The notes under the pieces are model-generated. The model saw nothing but the letters and a program-made list of their open reading frames with translations. It made no database searches and had not been told where the DNA came from. From Liolophura sinensis (taxonomy: Eukaryota > Mollusca > Polyplacophora > Chitonida > Chitonidae), in assembly GCF_032854445.1 (NCBI RefSeq), contig NC_088301.1, forward strand, positions 21,571,808 through 21,635,807: a stretch of 64,000 nucleotides of DNA, in the 5' to 3' direction. How positions within the stretch are numbered: position 1 is the first letter of the stretch; each line of letters opens with the position of its first letter. The position numbers were made by a program, and so were the translations under genes. Positions 22,341 through 34,605 of this stretch are shown here, one piece after another.

Positions 22341-24370
22341 AAATTAAATCTCAGTTGCACATGAACATTTTTCTGTATTACAAAATAACTACAACTCGAT
22401 CTTTCAGTATTGATGAGCTCTAAAGAATGAAAAATTTATTGATCACGTTCAGGTTTAACAGTTTTTGCCAATTTCATGGTGATGATGACATCAGTTTATT
22501 GTAATCTGCTATTTTGTTGTAATAACCTCTCTCATAACTTATTACATGAAGCAGAAATGTAATAGTTTTAGAATTATAATGTCTCTATATTGGATACCGT
22601 AATGTTTTGTTTTATTTTATTTTGTTTATCATTTATTTATTTATTTGATTACTCTTGTATCCCATGACTAAGAATATAGTTAGGTTTTATTGGTAAAGGA
22701 AATCAGGCCTAGATAGGAGATTCCATATGATGTTATCAGCTATGGCTAAAACAAACAAATAAGGCTAAAGCATCCACTTCTCGGCTACAGTGTTATTTTT
22801 TTGTGTTGTTCATGAGTATTACAGAAATAATCACGCTGAATTGAGAATGTCGTTAAACCTCATACCCTGGGGCATCTTTTCAAATGGGAAATTGCCCGTC
22901 CATCAAGCAGTATTTTGTCCCACAGTTGTGATAAGCCGGGCAATATTGTAGGTTGTATTCCCATTGTGCCGGGCAATGGTAATTGAATTAGAACTTTGGT
23001 GTAATACGGAAAATTACCAGAGCGGGCCCTGACAAGGATAATCAGGCTGAAGAGTGCGCTTAACGTGGACAAGGGGAGACGCCCGATATTCGTAGCTGCA
23101 TTATCACTGGTTGTTACAGTGGTGCGGTTTAATTCATCTAGAGGACGTATGATTTACTGACTTGTGTATGTACATGTATGTAAAAAGTAGAGCGACATGT
23201 ACGTGTGCATTTAAGTATTCTACATTTAAATAAAGGGAGATAATATTGCATGCAAAAGCGGGGTATATGCTTGTGTATCAGCTGAGGTATATCTCTGTAT
23301 GTAAATGCGTGTTTGAACAATTTTGGAAATAAGTTAGCTTTTTTTTTTGTGTATAGCTTCATTGGTAGAACTTCCTGAATAGTTTGGTTTCCATAACTTT
23401 CTTCAGCATTCTTTCTTTTCTTTTTTTCTGAAAGAAGAGAAATGAAGAGTGGAATTTCATTTTGGAGGAAGACGCTAATTATATTAGCTGACATTCCAAC
23501 AAAAAGTTGCTGGACAACTGAGTGATATTGTCGGCAAAATGTCCCCTTCCCTGCACCACCCCCCCACTCCTCAAGAGATTAGTGACTAATTGCCTGTAGG
23601 TCCCAAGCCAATTATGAATTATAGAGGCTGCATTAGGATCTGAGCTCCTGAGGGCCATGCGAGATCGAGCAAACATGTAAACTTATGTAATTTCATATAT
23701 TTATCTAGCGAGGTTTGATCTCCACAGAGCATATAACCTCTCAGCTTTATCACCTTAACATAATTGAATTTTCAGTAATTGAGTTTGTCTAAGAGCTCAC
23801 CTCACCAATTTACTTATCACAATATGTTTTCCTCTTGTATTAACATTGGACAAACAGGCCCATAATTGCGTATCAATTTAATTTTTCATTTCGGAAGTGA
23901 TGCTCACCAGTGGTGTATTGAGAGAGACAACAGCCATGCGGTGGTATTAACAGTATCAGTATCGCATCAAGTACGCTCTTGTTGTTCTGGAGTTATGAAT
24001 TATTCACATGTCGGCGTCATGAACTGAATCATCTAATGGACACTTAGAGTCTACCCGTGATATGCACAGCCTCTTTGTTTTTTCTTCCTAATGCCATCCA
24101 CTGGGAGGTATCCCATCCCGGACGAGCTAGTAACCAATACAGGGCCCTGTCTGTATATGTCTGACTGTATGGCTATTAGCAGCCAGGAAAGTTGCTTAGC
24201 AGCATTTCATTTACATAATTTGATTTAAAAGTGGAGAAATGTGTATGTGTGTGGAGATGTATTTGTTTTTGACAGTGTTTGTGTCTTTTAGCAGATTATG
24301 GCTGTATCATTTATACCCTATGTCCACATGTCACAGTCCAAGGTGTATGTCTAACTGAGCTATAATATCA
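22341..24370. other. No gene seen; possible conserved non-coding block
   Basis: Around 23.5-24.0 kb there are several homeodomain-type cores (TGACTAATTGCC, CCAATTATGAATTATAG, CATAATTGAATT, CAGTAATTGAG) in non-repetitive sequence. This composition is common in developmental enhancers, but no alignment supports it here. Confidence 0.35.
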
Positions 24371-25395
24371 ATATGACAAAGTTGCAGAGGTATATTTGAG
24401 GTGTAACTTTAGCAGGTATTATCAGCAGGAAAATGTTTTAGAGGTATACATAAACTGTAACTTTTGCAGTCCTTATTAGAAAAAGTTGTAGAGGTATCTA
24501 TAAAGTGCATCCAAAAAAGAACTTATTTATATGAAAATGTTGCAAGAGGTATATCAGAGGTGTAACTTTAGCAGTCTTTATGAATATGAAAAGTTCAAAA
24601 GCGAGGTATATATATGAAGTGCAGCTTTGGCTGTCCTTATCGTTATGAAAAATTTGTAGAGGTGTACTTAAAGTGTAACTTTGACAGGCCTTAATATGAA
24701 AAAGTGTTAGAGGTATACATCAGATGTAACTTTAGCAGTCCTTATCAGTGTGAAAGAGTTGTTTAGGTATCTCAGATGTAACTCTAGCAGTTCTTTATAG
24801 CGATGTGAAAAGTTGAAGAGGTGCATGTACATGTATACATGAAGTGTAACTGAATTTAGCAGGCCAAGGTGATGAGTATGGAAAAGTTGTAGAGGTAAAT
24901 GCATATCTGAGATGTACCTAGATGATCAAAAGTCCTTATCAGAATGATGAAGTTGTAGAGATATATCTGAAGTGTACTGTCAGCTATCCTTAGCCACATG
25001 ACAAAGTTGTAGAGGCATAGCTCAGTTGTACTGTCAGCTGTCCTGTGCTGTATGACAGAGTTGTAGACATATATCTCACGTGTACTGTCAGATGTCCTTT
25101 AGCCATGTGACAAAGTTGTAGAGGTATATCTCAGATGTACTGTCAGCTGTCCTTTGCCGTATGACAGAGTTATAGAGGTATATTTCAGGTGTACTTTCAG
25201 ATGTCCTTAGCCATATGACAAAGTTGTAGAGGTATTTTTCAGGTGTACCATCAGATGTCTTTAGCCATATGACAAAGTTGTAGAGGTATATTTCAGGTGT
25301 ACTGTCAGATGTCCTTAGCCATGTGACAGAGTTGTAGAGGTATATTTCAGGTGTATGGTCAGATGTCCTTTACCCCTATGACAATGTAGTAGAGG
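24371..25395 (+). repeat. 54-bp minisatellite, about 19 units in two subtypes
   Basis: An anchor close to AAGTTGTAGAGGTATA recurs near 24381, 24434, 24485, 24539, 24594, 24653, 24704, 24758, 24811, 24885, 24951, 25006, 25060, 25114, 25169, 25222, 25277, 25331 and 25386. Spacing is mostly 51-55 bp. The left half carries AACTTTAGCAGTCCTTAT between anchors, the right half TACTGTCAGATGTCCTTAGC. Right-hand units are more alike, so expansion there was more recent. Confidence 0.95.
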
Positions 25396-28142
25396 TATCT
25401 CGGAGTTGTCGATATGCGCATATATATAGCTGAGTTGAATCCTTGGCTAGATACATCTAGTAGGCGCACATATATCTCAAGTTTTTACACCTCTGCTACT
25501 CCTCAAGAGGGAGGTGATGCACACATGGACATCTAATTCACCGACGAGGTGTATAAATGAAGTTAAACTACTGATACTGTACACAGATACACGTATGTCT
25601 GGGCATGCAATATGGGTGATCACAATGAAAATGGTCTAATGGCTCCTACTACAGCCGTTGTGATGTCTTCTCCATCCATGGTTCATGAGCTCACATCACA
25701 GTGTTGATGGAAACTTTATTGCATTTCTTTTTGGAGAAGAAGCATGTCTGAATATTAGGGCCTGTCCGAGTTTTCAGCTGTTCCAACCGCTTTTCTCCTG
25801 TGACAGATCAGTATGGATTTCTCAGAGATAATGTCTGACCATCCCCTTGACCTGTCCAGTTTGATTATCTTCCGTTAGCCTTGAGAGGACCTGTCCAGTC
25901 TCACTGCTAGATTTGTTTGACCACTGCCCAGTCTGACAGATCTGTAATGGAGTCCCTATTAACTCTCAATAATTGTAACAACTGGCCATCACAGTCATGC
26001 ACATCTGTGGTCAGACTGCATTGAGACTTTTCTGGTACCTAGGGTAAGTTCCACTTAGGTAAAATGTCACTTGTGACCTGCTCTAGCGAATCGGTTGATT
26101 GATTGATCATGTGCCTAATGTAAAAAGTCATATCTAAAAATTACCCCGAGGACTTTTAGCTGCTGCCTGGGTTAGCCAAGCAGAGTAAATTTCCTCCATG
26201 GGCCAAGCACTAATCTCTTTTTAACAGTGACTAACACTGCCATATTTGCATTCATGGCGGCACAATGGAACTCGATTTTGAGCCATTGACGAGCCCAAGG
26301 GATAGTTTGTGAATCATTTTTTTTTTATTAAGGGATCACTTTGCCAAGGCTATCAGAAAGGCATTAATAACCAGTGTTATATTTAGGAAAGAGTTAAGGA
26401 TGTCATCAAATCACTCATTGTAGAAAGATAAGTGGGAAATCAGAAATAAGTGTTTGTCCCTCTGTATATGTTTGTAAAGTCTTCGTGACTGATATAAAAG
26501 GAAACTAACGCAATCATCATCAGAACAGGCAGAAGTTGATAAAATGATACAGTTTGAAATGTTGTTAATTATTAAGCAGATAATTTGTGGAAAATTGCAG
26601 CATGCTGTTGCAAAAAATTTTTGTGCCCTATACTATCGATCAAGGACTAATTCTAAATGTGACATCAAAATGTGTCACCAGTATCCATCCGTAATTAGTT
26701 ATATCTGTTTTGCTACATGTATTAAAATTCAAAAACCCATTTTGTGGGAAGAATATGTGACATTTCTCCTGAAGAAAAAAAAATATGTGTACTGGTACTG
26801 TCGGCAATTTGAGCTGTCAGAGATGATGTAAATTGAATTATTTATGAGTTGTTTCTGCATCCCTGTGTCCTTCACCGCATGTTATACAATTGTTTCAGAG
26901 TTTTTATTGTTGTCCCCTGTATTCTTCATGCTGGTTGTGTAGGGTGCATGGCGTGTCGTCAGACCAGCTTGATTACAGCGTTAATTTGGCCCGCCTCTGC
27001 CGCCAGTGTTAAAGTGTTTGTGTGGTGTTGTCTTTCTGCGTCTTTGACATGAGTCACTGTTTGCTGGTGAATGTCAATAACGCATGCTAAGGTTGACTGC
27101 ATAATCATTTTGTCTACGCGGTGTTGAATCCTTGAAGCTGATAGGCTGTGTACATGGCCAGCGGACCCCGCCAAAATCTGCAGAGGAGACAAGTTGGCCC
27201 AATAATATCTTGCATACCGACATCTTTGACGGACATGCTTTTAACATTATCTCTCTGGGCTACCTACCCAGGTCCCAACATGTAACAATCTGTCATTGTT
27301 TACCTAAGACAGATTCTTCTCATCATCGCACCTGCCCTTTGCATCTTTCACATGGATGATGAGGAATGCCTTTCCTCCACCCCTCAAAAACCTGCCTTAG
27401 CTTCTCCTTGTTTTATTTGGACAAGCTTTCCCATTGTCTTAGCAGTGAACGGCGTAGCAATTTCTCAAGGACAGTACAGGGCAGTTGGCCGTCTCGTGTT
27501 ATCAGAATAGGCTGTTACAACAGGTATTGTATTTCACTGAATGCTGGGTATGTCAAAATGCAGAAGCATATACAGCTTTAAAATGGTATTTTTGATACCA
27601 TCACTTTGTTCACATGTTAATTACATTTACCTTGGTTACGCTCTGTACTTTTCTGATTTTTCTGTTTTTTTTTTAATTGTTAACCATGGTTGTCATGAAG
27701 TAATGTGCATCAATTCAGTTAAGTGGTTGATGCATGTAGTTGTTGTTGACAGTACAAATCAATTCCAAACTGACGCAATAATTTGGATGAAAAAATGTTT
27801 ATTGGTCAAAGACAGCATCTGTAGTTCCACTACTCATTAAAAATGGAACATTTGCATCACTGAGGTTTCGCCCCACACCTGTATCTGCAAGAAAATTAAA
27901 AATACTGCGTCTGAATATGACACTTAACCCATAAAAAAGGTACATCTTCTTTAATTGCTAGTCCCAATGCATGCAGAATTCTGATGGTTTAGATGTTTTG
28001 TTCTATGTTAGATGAGGGTATGAAATAAAACTGAAACTTGGAAATCATCTCATTTGTGGAAAAGGCAGACTGTCTTGACAATTTTATCTGCTGAAGACCT
28101 ATTGAAATGGTCGGAAAGCCTTTTTATGGAAAAACATAAAAA
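25396..28142. other. No gene seen
   Basis: CpG-poor unique sequence. Open frames at 26544-26831 and 27541-27840 (95-99 codons) have no recognisable domain and no supporting splice or start context. Confidence 0.65.
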
Positions 28143-28405
28143 CATGAAGATCCTGGAGAAACAAGAAAATCTTTAAAACATCAAGATCCTTGAAAAACAG
28201 GAAAATCTTAAAAAACATGAAGATCCTTAAAAAAAAAGAGAAAAATCATAAAAACATCAATATCCTTGAAAAACAGGAAAATCTTAAAAGCATGAAGATC
28301 CTTGAAAAACAGAAAAATCATAAAAACATCAATATCCTTGAAAAACAAGAAAATCATAAAAACATGAAGATCCTGCAAAAACAAGAAAATCATAAAAACA
28401 TCAAG
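28143..28405 (+). repeat. 36-bp minisatellite with 72-bp alternating higher-order unit
   Basis: Units begin near 28143, 28179, 28216, 28255, 28291, 28327, 28363 and 28399. They alternate strictly between CATGAAGATCCT and CATCAAGATCCT/CATCAATATCCT starts, so the true repeat is a 72-bp dimer. The A-rich unit is free of stops on the plus strand from 28190 and would encode a Lys/Glu/Asn-rich 12-residue repeat. That frame is a by-product of the period being a multiple of three, not evidence of a gene. Confidence 0.95.
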
Positions 28406-31077
28406 AATAAGAAGGTAGATTTCCAGTTTTATAAAAAGGTGTATCCTCTCACCATTTGGGCAGTATTTCAGCCATGTTGTGGGTAGAATATATCTAGAAA
28501 TGTGCTGGTTAATTACATTGTTTTGCACAACTCTGTGTGCTTGAACACAGTGTATTTGTTTTGGAGGGCCAGAGTTCTGTGTTTATAAGGGTTGGGCGGA
28601 CACACACTTTACATCTGTGGCCAACCTGAGGCAGTTGTGAACCACATGTCCAAACAGAAAATCGGTCGTGGAGAGACTAATAAACGCAACATGTTATCCA
28701 ATGGCATGTCAGAAATAGTTTATTTCGCAATTGCTCTCAGGAGAGTCCGCTGAGAAAAATGAGATGTTTGTTGTAAAATTCCAAAGCTAAATGCAATAAT
28801 GACATAACAATGAGTTCCAAATGGTTCTTGTAATGTGATAGGAATTTCTGTTGCATGTCATCTGGCATTCTCATGAAGTCTCAGTTACATGTAAATGTCT
28901 TTGAATGGGAGATGACATAGCTGTATTAAGTGTTTTGTGTCAAACATTAAGGGGTACGTAAACAAACATGTTTAGTTGAGTATTAATTGACTTTCGGTTA
29001 GCAAGATTCATTTATTTCTTGATTCTGTCCCCCGAAAAAGTATTTAACGTTTGACAGGTAGGACATGGATACAAAAAAAGTAATTCATGACTATAACATG
29101 ATCCTAGGTGTTACAAAACTATTTATTTCCATCAGTTCCCTTTAAAAAAAAAGAAAAAAGGAAAACCTCATCCGGTAGCAATATTACTGTGCAGATTCAT
29201 TGGAGGTGCTAGTGCAAGATGCATCATTGAATTCAGATAGATTAATGTGGATGGACATTACTGAACAAGAGTTACAACTAATGTTGGCATGCAGACATGT
29301 TATTTGTCAGTTAAGTCCTGCATACAATTAGGCAAAGTATGTCACTGTCATTCCTTCGTTACCGTAAGTGGCTTGATAGATTATGTAAGAAAAAGAAAAA
29401 AAAAAACAAAACAAAAAAACTAAAGCCTGATTTTAAGGCTGCGAACAAAAACTCTCTTTTACACAGAAATCATGAGTTGTTTCAAATTCAGCAGGGTTGG
29501 CCGAGGTCAGGAAGGTAAAACATATTACAACAATTAACTAGAACCCTGTGAATTGCAGGGACGAGGGAACCTTTGTAGTGAAAGGTCAAAGTGCCACCAA
29601 GAAAACAGTAGCCATTCCGTCGTATTTGCTGTGTTCCTGTAAAAGGGCTAGTGTTAATTCTAGAGCAAATACAGGCAGAGGTGGGTGTTTTTTCTTCTGG
29701 CTTGGGACACTCAGATCGTGGTCAGTGAGTCAGTTCTATTTGCTCTCTCTTTTCACCATCACCAGTCACAAGGCCAATACAGTTACAGCGGCTATGCCAG
29801 AGAGTTTTGAAAACAAATTGATCAGTGCAAATATGATCAAATTATTGCTGTTATCTTAAAATGGCCCAAATAATTTTGTAACCTTTACCAAAATACCATC
29901 CTTGTCTGTGCGTATGTGACCGTTCGAAATCTGTGATAAAGTTACAACTGTAGTTCAGCGATGGTTCCTAACATTTTAAACTGGGTCGCAATATAACTTT
30001 TCCAAGTTTTAGAATCATTTGAACACTGTTAATAGTACAGACTGTACAAGTCTGATATTTAATGAAAGTTAATAATTTGATCTATTAATACAGGAAATTT
30101 GATTTGATTGGAGAAAATGGATATGTTTGCTGAAAGTCCCCAGTATAACCTCTTTAAATGATGTCCTTTCCAACAGTGGGACTCTGTGAGACCAATTTAA
30201 TATATGACACTCAGTTATCTGCACCGTTCTCCAACAGATATCAAACTTTTGCCGATAAATGGATGAAATATTTATTGTTTTTAATGCCCATCTGCTGTTT
30301 AAAGTAAAAAGAATGAATATAGCAGTCCTTTTTCTCGAATCCCTGCTGTTAACATCTATACAAGCTTCATGAAAAGTACAAAAAGTTTGATCAAGACTAA
30401 TCTTCATCCAGAATTGGTGTGAAAGTTTGTACAGATCTGTGTTCCTATATGCAGTCTGGACAAGTATTGTTGTTGTTGTTTCTGCTGTCCGTCTGTTGCC
30501 ATGGAGATGAAGTGGGACCGTTAACAGTGAGGTAATGCTGTTTGACATTAACATCCTTCAGTCAAGTCTCCCCTGTGATCCCTCACTTTGCCACCTCTCC
30601 ATTAATTAATAGAACAGGGTCTTGGGACAGATCATGGTAATATATGCTGAGGCAGGCATCGCAAAGTCTTGGAGAGGCCCATCTGGTTCGTGTCTGGCAC
30701 AAGTGGAAGATTTTGACATGTTTCTATGTTTACCCCTCTGTCTGCTTCCATCCTTCTGGGCTTTATTGAAACACAGCCACATTTGTTCTCTTCAAAGAGC
30801 TGTCATATCAGCAGGAAAACCTCTGATTACATAAGATGGAGATAAATTGGCTCTTGAAGAGATGGTTGAAGCTGTTGTCATTGTGCTCCAAGGAATAAAC
30901 TGCCCTGTAAGTTCTGATGTACTTGGTGTGAGTTAGAGCTTTCTACCTGTAGATGGGGAGTGAGATTGTGCTGTCATGGACACTAGTTGTGTCAGATCTG
31001 TTGTAATCATTGGACCACACATCAAGAACATGCACAGTGTACATTTGTTTATCAGGTACACTGTAGCCCAGAGTAAT
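28406..31077. other. No gene seen
   Basis: Unique AT-rich sequence, including the longest open frame in the window (30069-30554, minus, 161 codons). That frame has no domain, signal peptide or motif I recognise, and about one such frame is expected by chance in 64 kb of this composition. Confidence 0.6.
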
Positions 31078-31338
31078 GGAGGTTACCTAGGCTCAGTCGG
31101 TTAGCGCAGCGTAATGACCCAGGAGCCTCTCACCAATGCGATCACTGTGAGTTCAAATCCAGCTCATGATGGTTTCCTCTTCGGCCATAAGTGGGAAGGT
31201 CAGGCATCAACCTGTGGATGGTCGTGGGTTTCCCCCAGGATCTGCCAGTTTTCCACCCACCATAATGCTGGTCGTATAAATGAAATATTCTTGAGTATGG
31301 TGTAAAACACCAATCAAATAAATAAATAAATAAATAAA
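31078..31338 (+). mobile_element. SINE family A, near full-length copy
   Basis: The head reads GGCTCAGTCGGTTAGCGCAG with a B box inside GTGAGTTCAAATCCAGC. The body has CATCAACCTGTGGATGGTCG and CCACCATAATGCTGGTCG. The tail reads GAGTATGGTGTAAAACACC with AATA repeats. Both CpGs of the ancestral tail motif have become TG, as expected in methylated DNA. Confidence 0.95.
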
Positions 31339-32982
31339 ATATTTGGCTCAAAGGTTGTGAATTTTTAAATTTAAAAAAAAATCATAGTCACTACATTATT
31401 TAACAGAATAATGTATTTTAATTCTGTTTCTAGAGATGTAGAGTACAGTATATTCTCTGATCTGTGTCAGGTGTTTTTAAAAAAAGTTTTCGCTGTACAT
31501 GTATAGTCATAGGCCTTAAGTTGGGTAGACTTCATTGTGAAGAGGCAACTGATGTGGTTAAAAGCTTATGTGTAGGATAGTAACATTTTTTAAATTAATA
31601 AATACTGTTCACAAGTGAAAGTGGATAATCTTCCAGATATAAGCAGGATTCTTAGATTTCCTCTCCCTGCTGAATGGGGGGATCATCCCCTCTGTGGTTT
31701 ACTCTCAAGGTGCCCACAGCCCTTACTGTAACTGTAGCCTCGCTCTGAGGTAGCATGCATTAGTCTTAGCTGGATGAGCCCTCTGGACATTTAGCCCTTG
31801 GGGTAGAAGGAGATCTTGATATCAAGATGGTGCGGTCAGTTCCAGATGATAGCCAAACAAATACAGATACAGAGTTCTGTAAGCAGACACCCACATCCAG
31901 AAATACTTTATTTCATTAGCGGTGGCTCCTAGCTCGGCTGATGCTTTTCCTAGCCCCTGAGCAAGAATAACAAAAATATATTTTATCAGAATGGGGCCGA
32001 TAGCACCCTGGGAGTGTTTCCGCTACTATAGCCAGTTTACAAGCAACCTTCTTCGATGCCCAGTGCACAAGGATGTGTACAAACATAGACACTGTGGCTA
32101 CCTGGGATTGCGGAAGACGCTTTTGAGGCAACCATGTAGTAAGGCTTTAAGCTTGATGTAGCAAACTTACAGATTCAGCTCTCCCAGAGTTCTGTGTTCT
32201 GTCTGGATGGGAAATTGGACGCCACAGTCAACAATTAAGCAACAATGTCCCTGGTAACATGTGGCTGTGAAATGAGAACTGTTTAGTCGAGGTAGAGATA
32301 AGAAAATATGTACTGCTTGGAAACACAAACCTTTAGCCTGTAAAGAGTAGGGCTCTAACTACTGGTGTTGTTGGCTGGTGGAACACATGGAACTATGATC
32401 AAAAGCTTTGTCATTTGGGGGGGGGGGGGGAAGCAGTGCCTGACATGTAGTTTTTAGACAGATGATATTGTGATTGTCTGGCAGTGGACATACTGTAAAT
32501 TTGTGCCAGATAATACTCTTGAGTATGTGTGGAAGAACCCTCGTAAAATACCTGGAAGTTAAAGAGGTTTAGGTCTTGTTAGACATGTTGGGTTCTGAAC
32601 AGATGTTGTTAGCATCTGGTCACTGACTTAGTTTGTGGCAGACACACTGTTGTGAATTCATCACAATATATGCACCAGGATACAGGATGTTATTGTGAAT
32701 CTTGTGTTTAACTGAAAATGTGCCAGAATTTCAGTTTTGAATTATGCACCAGGACAAATGTCATTGTGGATACCTATGGATTGACTTCATATATTTTGGA
32801 CTTCCATTTTTGAACTCATAAATAATGTAAATGAATGAGAAAAATGGTTCTGGGCAAATATCAGTGTTGTGTAACTTCTATAAAATTGCCTTGAAATGCA
32901 ATTAAGTTTCTGAACTTAAATCTTGTCATTGTTTTGTTTGTACAAGACCCAAGGTTTTGGAAACAAACATGTATTGTTAGTG
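31339..32982. other. No gene seen
   Basis: Unique CpG-poor sequence with a G run at about 32418-32430. Confidence 0.65.
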
Positions 32983-33117
32983 ACTGGTGTCAAACTTAAC
33001 TTTCTGACTAACTGTATGAACCAGCTAGGATTGTCAAACTTAATGTTAATTCCAAGCTACGAACTGGGGAGGATTGTAAAACTTAAGGTTCAGACTAACT
33101 CTACCAGCGAGCTATCT
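32983..33117 (+). repeat. Degenerate ~44-bp tandem repeat, three units
   Basis: TTGTCAAACTTAA or a variant recurs near 32988, 33031 and 33075, each followed by a related CTAACT...AGCTA-type stretch. The repeat is weak and old. It keeps the 32923-33219 frame open, which is therefore not a convincing gene. Confidence 0.6.
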
Positions 33118-34381
33118 AGAATACCAAGTGATATATTTATATATTCCTCGACAGGAAATACCCTGACGAGGAGGCTTAGAGAGGTGTTGAACCCTGGAGA
33201 AGAGGGGATAATCCCATAAGTAAGTGGATAGGCCGTGGGATGAATGTGTCAAGAACCCAGGTGTCAGCAGACTTAGGAATTCCGTGGATTTGAGCCTCCC
33301 TGTCTCAGCAGCAGACTGCCACACTGAGGACCCGGCTTAACCCCAACCAGTGTCACTGGAAACCCTATCTGCAAGAGTTGACATTAGCAAAGGGACACAA
33401 TCAGGTGCTTATCTGATTGAAACGGTGGTAAGTACCAGCACACTTTGAGCCATTGTTCACTACTCAACAAACCAATGGACCGGGTGATAGTTTATTATTT
33501 ATGTGACTGTTTGTTTTTCTTAAATATGAAGTGTTGAGCTTTTCAGGCTAAGATGTATTTTAGGAAACTACAAAGTTCATGGCATGTTGAGCTCTGTTTC
33601 AGAGTTGAACTGCATAATTGTTGAAAAAAAAACTTTTTAAAATTTTTGATGCAGGCTTGCTTGTAGGTGTTTCTGCGTAAGCATTTAATTTTCGAAGGCA
33701 ACATTAACTATATTGTACCTGTAAGTGTATGACTGGGTTGGGAGGATTTTATGACAAACTGTCAGTACATGTATGTTGAAATGAGCATGTTGGTAGTCTT
33801 GCAGTTTTATGGGCACACTGTAATTTAAGGTTGCATTCATCTGACGCTTACAGCATTGAGAGGAATGTAGAAATCATGTGTTAGCATTATGCTTAAAAGC
33901 TCAGATGATTCCCTTTGAAATGTGAAGAAGGCAGGATTATTGCACATTAGTTACAAACAGTACCCTGATTGCCCTCAGGCTGGGAAGGCTGCTTTTTCTT
34001 GAGATGAAAATAAACAGATTTGCAGATACAGGCGGGTTCCCAGATGCTGACTGCTGCTATTGTAGATAGCTACAATCAACATGTGGGAATGCCTGAGAGA
34101 GTATGAGAAGGGGATGTACAGCAGTGGCAATCTGTCATACCCACATAAAAAAGAACACAAATGCTTTAGCGTGTATATCTGTGTATATAGATAAGACTAA
34201 GTTGTCTCAACTACTACTTTTCTCCATGAATTATCGTCATGAAATGCACTACTCGTTCACAATATTGACACATATGGTGGCTGTGTTTTGCTGTCTACAA
34301 TTTATTGGTGGCTATCAAAAGGTTTTTTCTGTGGTATATCAAAAATGTAGACCATTATGTCTATGGTAATTATGCAAGAGC
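33118..34381. other. No gene seen
   Basis: Unique sequence without recognised features. Confidence 0.65.
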
Positions 34382-34605
34382 TACCCTATTTCCTCAACCT
34401 TTTCAATGGCCTCTGCACCCCAATGTTTTGAGACATTCTGAGAGAACTGTGGGTGTAGAGCAATAATTTGCACAGTTTTATCAAGCTTGCATCTTTAATG
34501 GTACAAACAAATCATTTATAGCGTCATCCTCATAACAATTGTATGCATAAATCCCACTGAAAAAGTGCTTAAATGGTAAAGGCTGAAGATTTACAGTAAA
34601 TACAT
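34382..34605 (+). repeat. Unnamed ~220-bp interspersed repeat, copy 2
   Basis: It aligns with 22116-22340 from TACCCTATTTCCTCAACC to GAAGATTTACAGTAAATAC, with shared ATTCTGAGAGAACTGTGG, TTTGCACAGTTTTATCAAGC and TGCATCTTTAATGGTAC. Similarity stops at the same two points as in the other copies, which defines the element's ends. Confidence 0.8.

Noticed and set aside
24371-25395. CRISPR-like array
   Set aside because: Units are contiguous and degenerate with no unique spacers, and the genome is animal. It is a minisatellite.
28190-28528. Lys/Glu-rich and Phe/Leu-rich repeat frames on opposite strands
   Set aside because: They are by-products of the 36-bp tandem repeat. No start context, splice support or homologous family was seen.
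30069-30554. Longest open frame in the window (161 codons, minus strand)
   Set aside because: It has no domain, signal or motif. A rough stop-codon expectation for this AT-rich composition predicts about one frame this long by chance in 64 kb.
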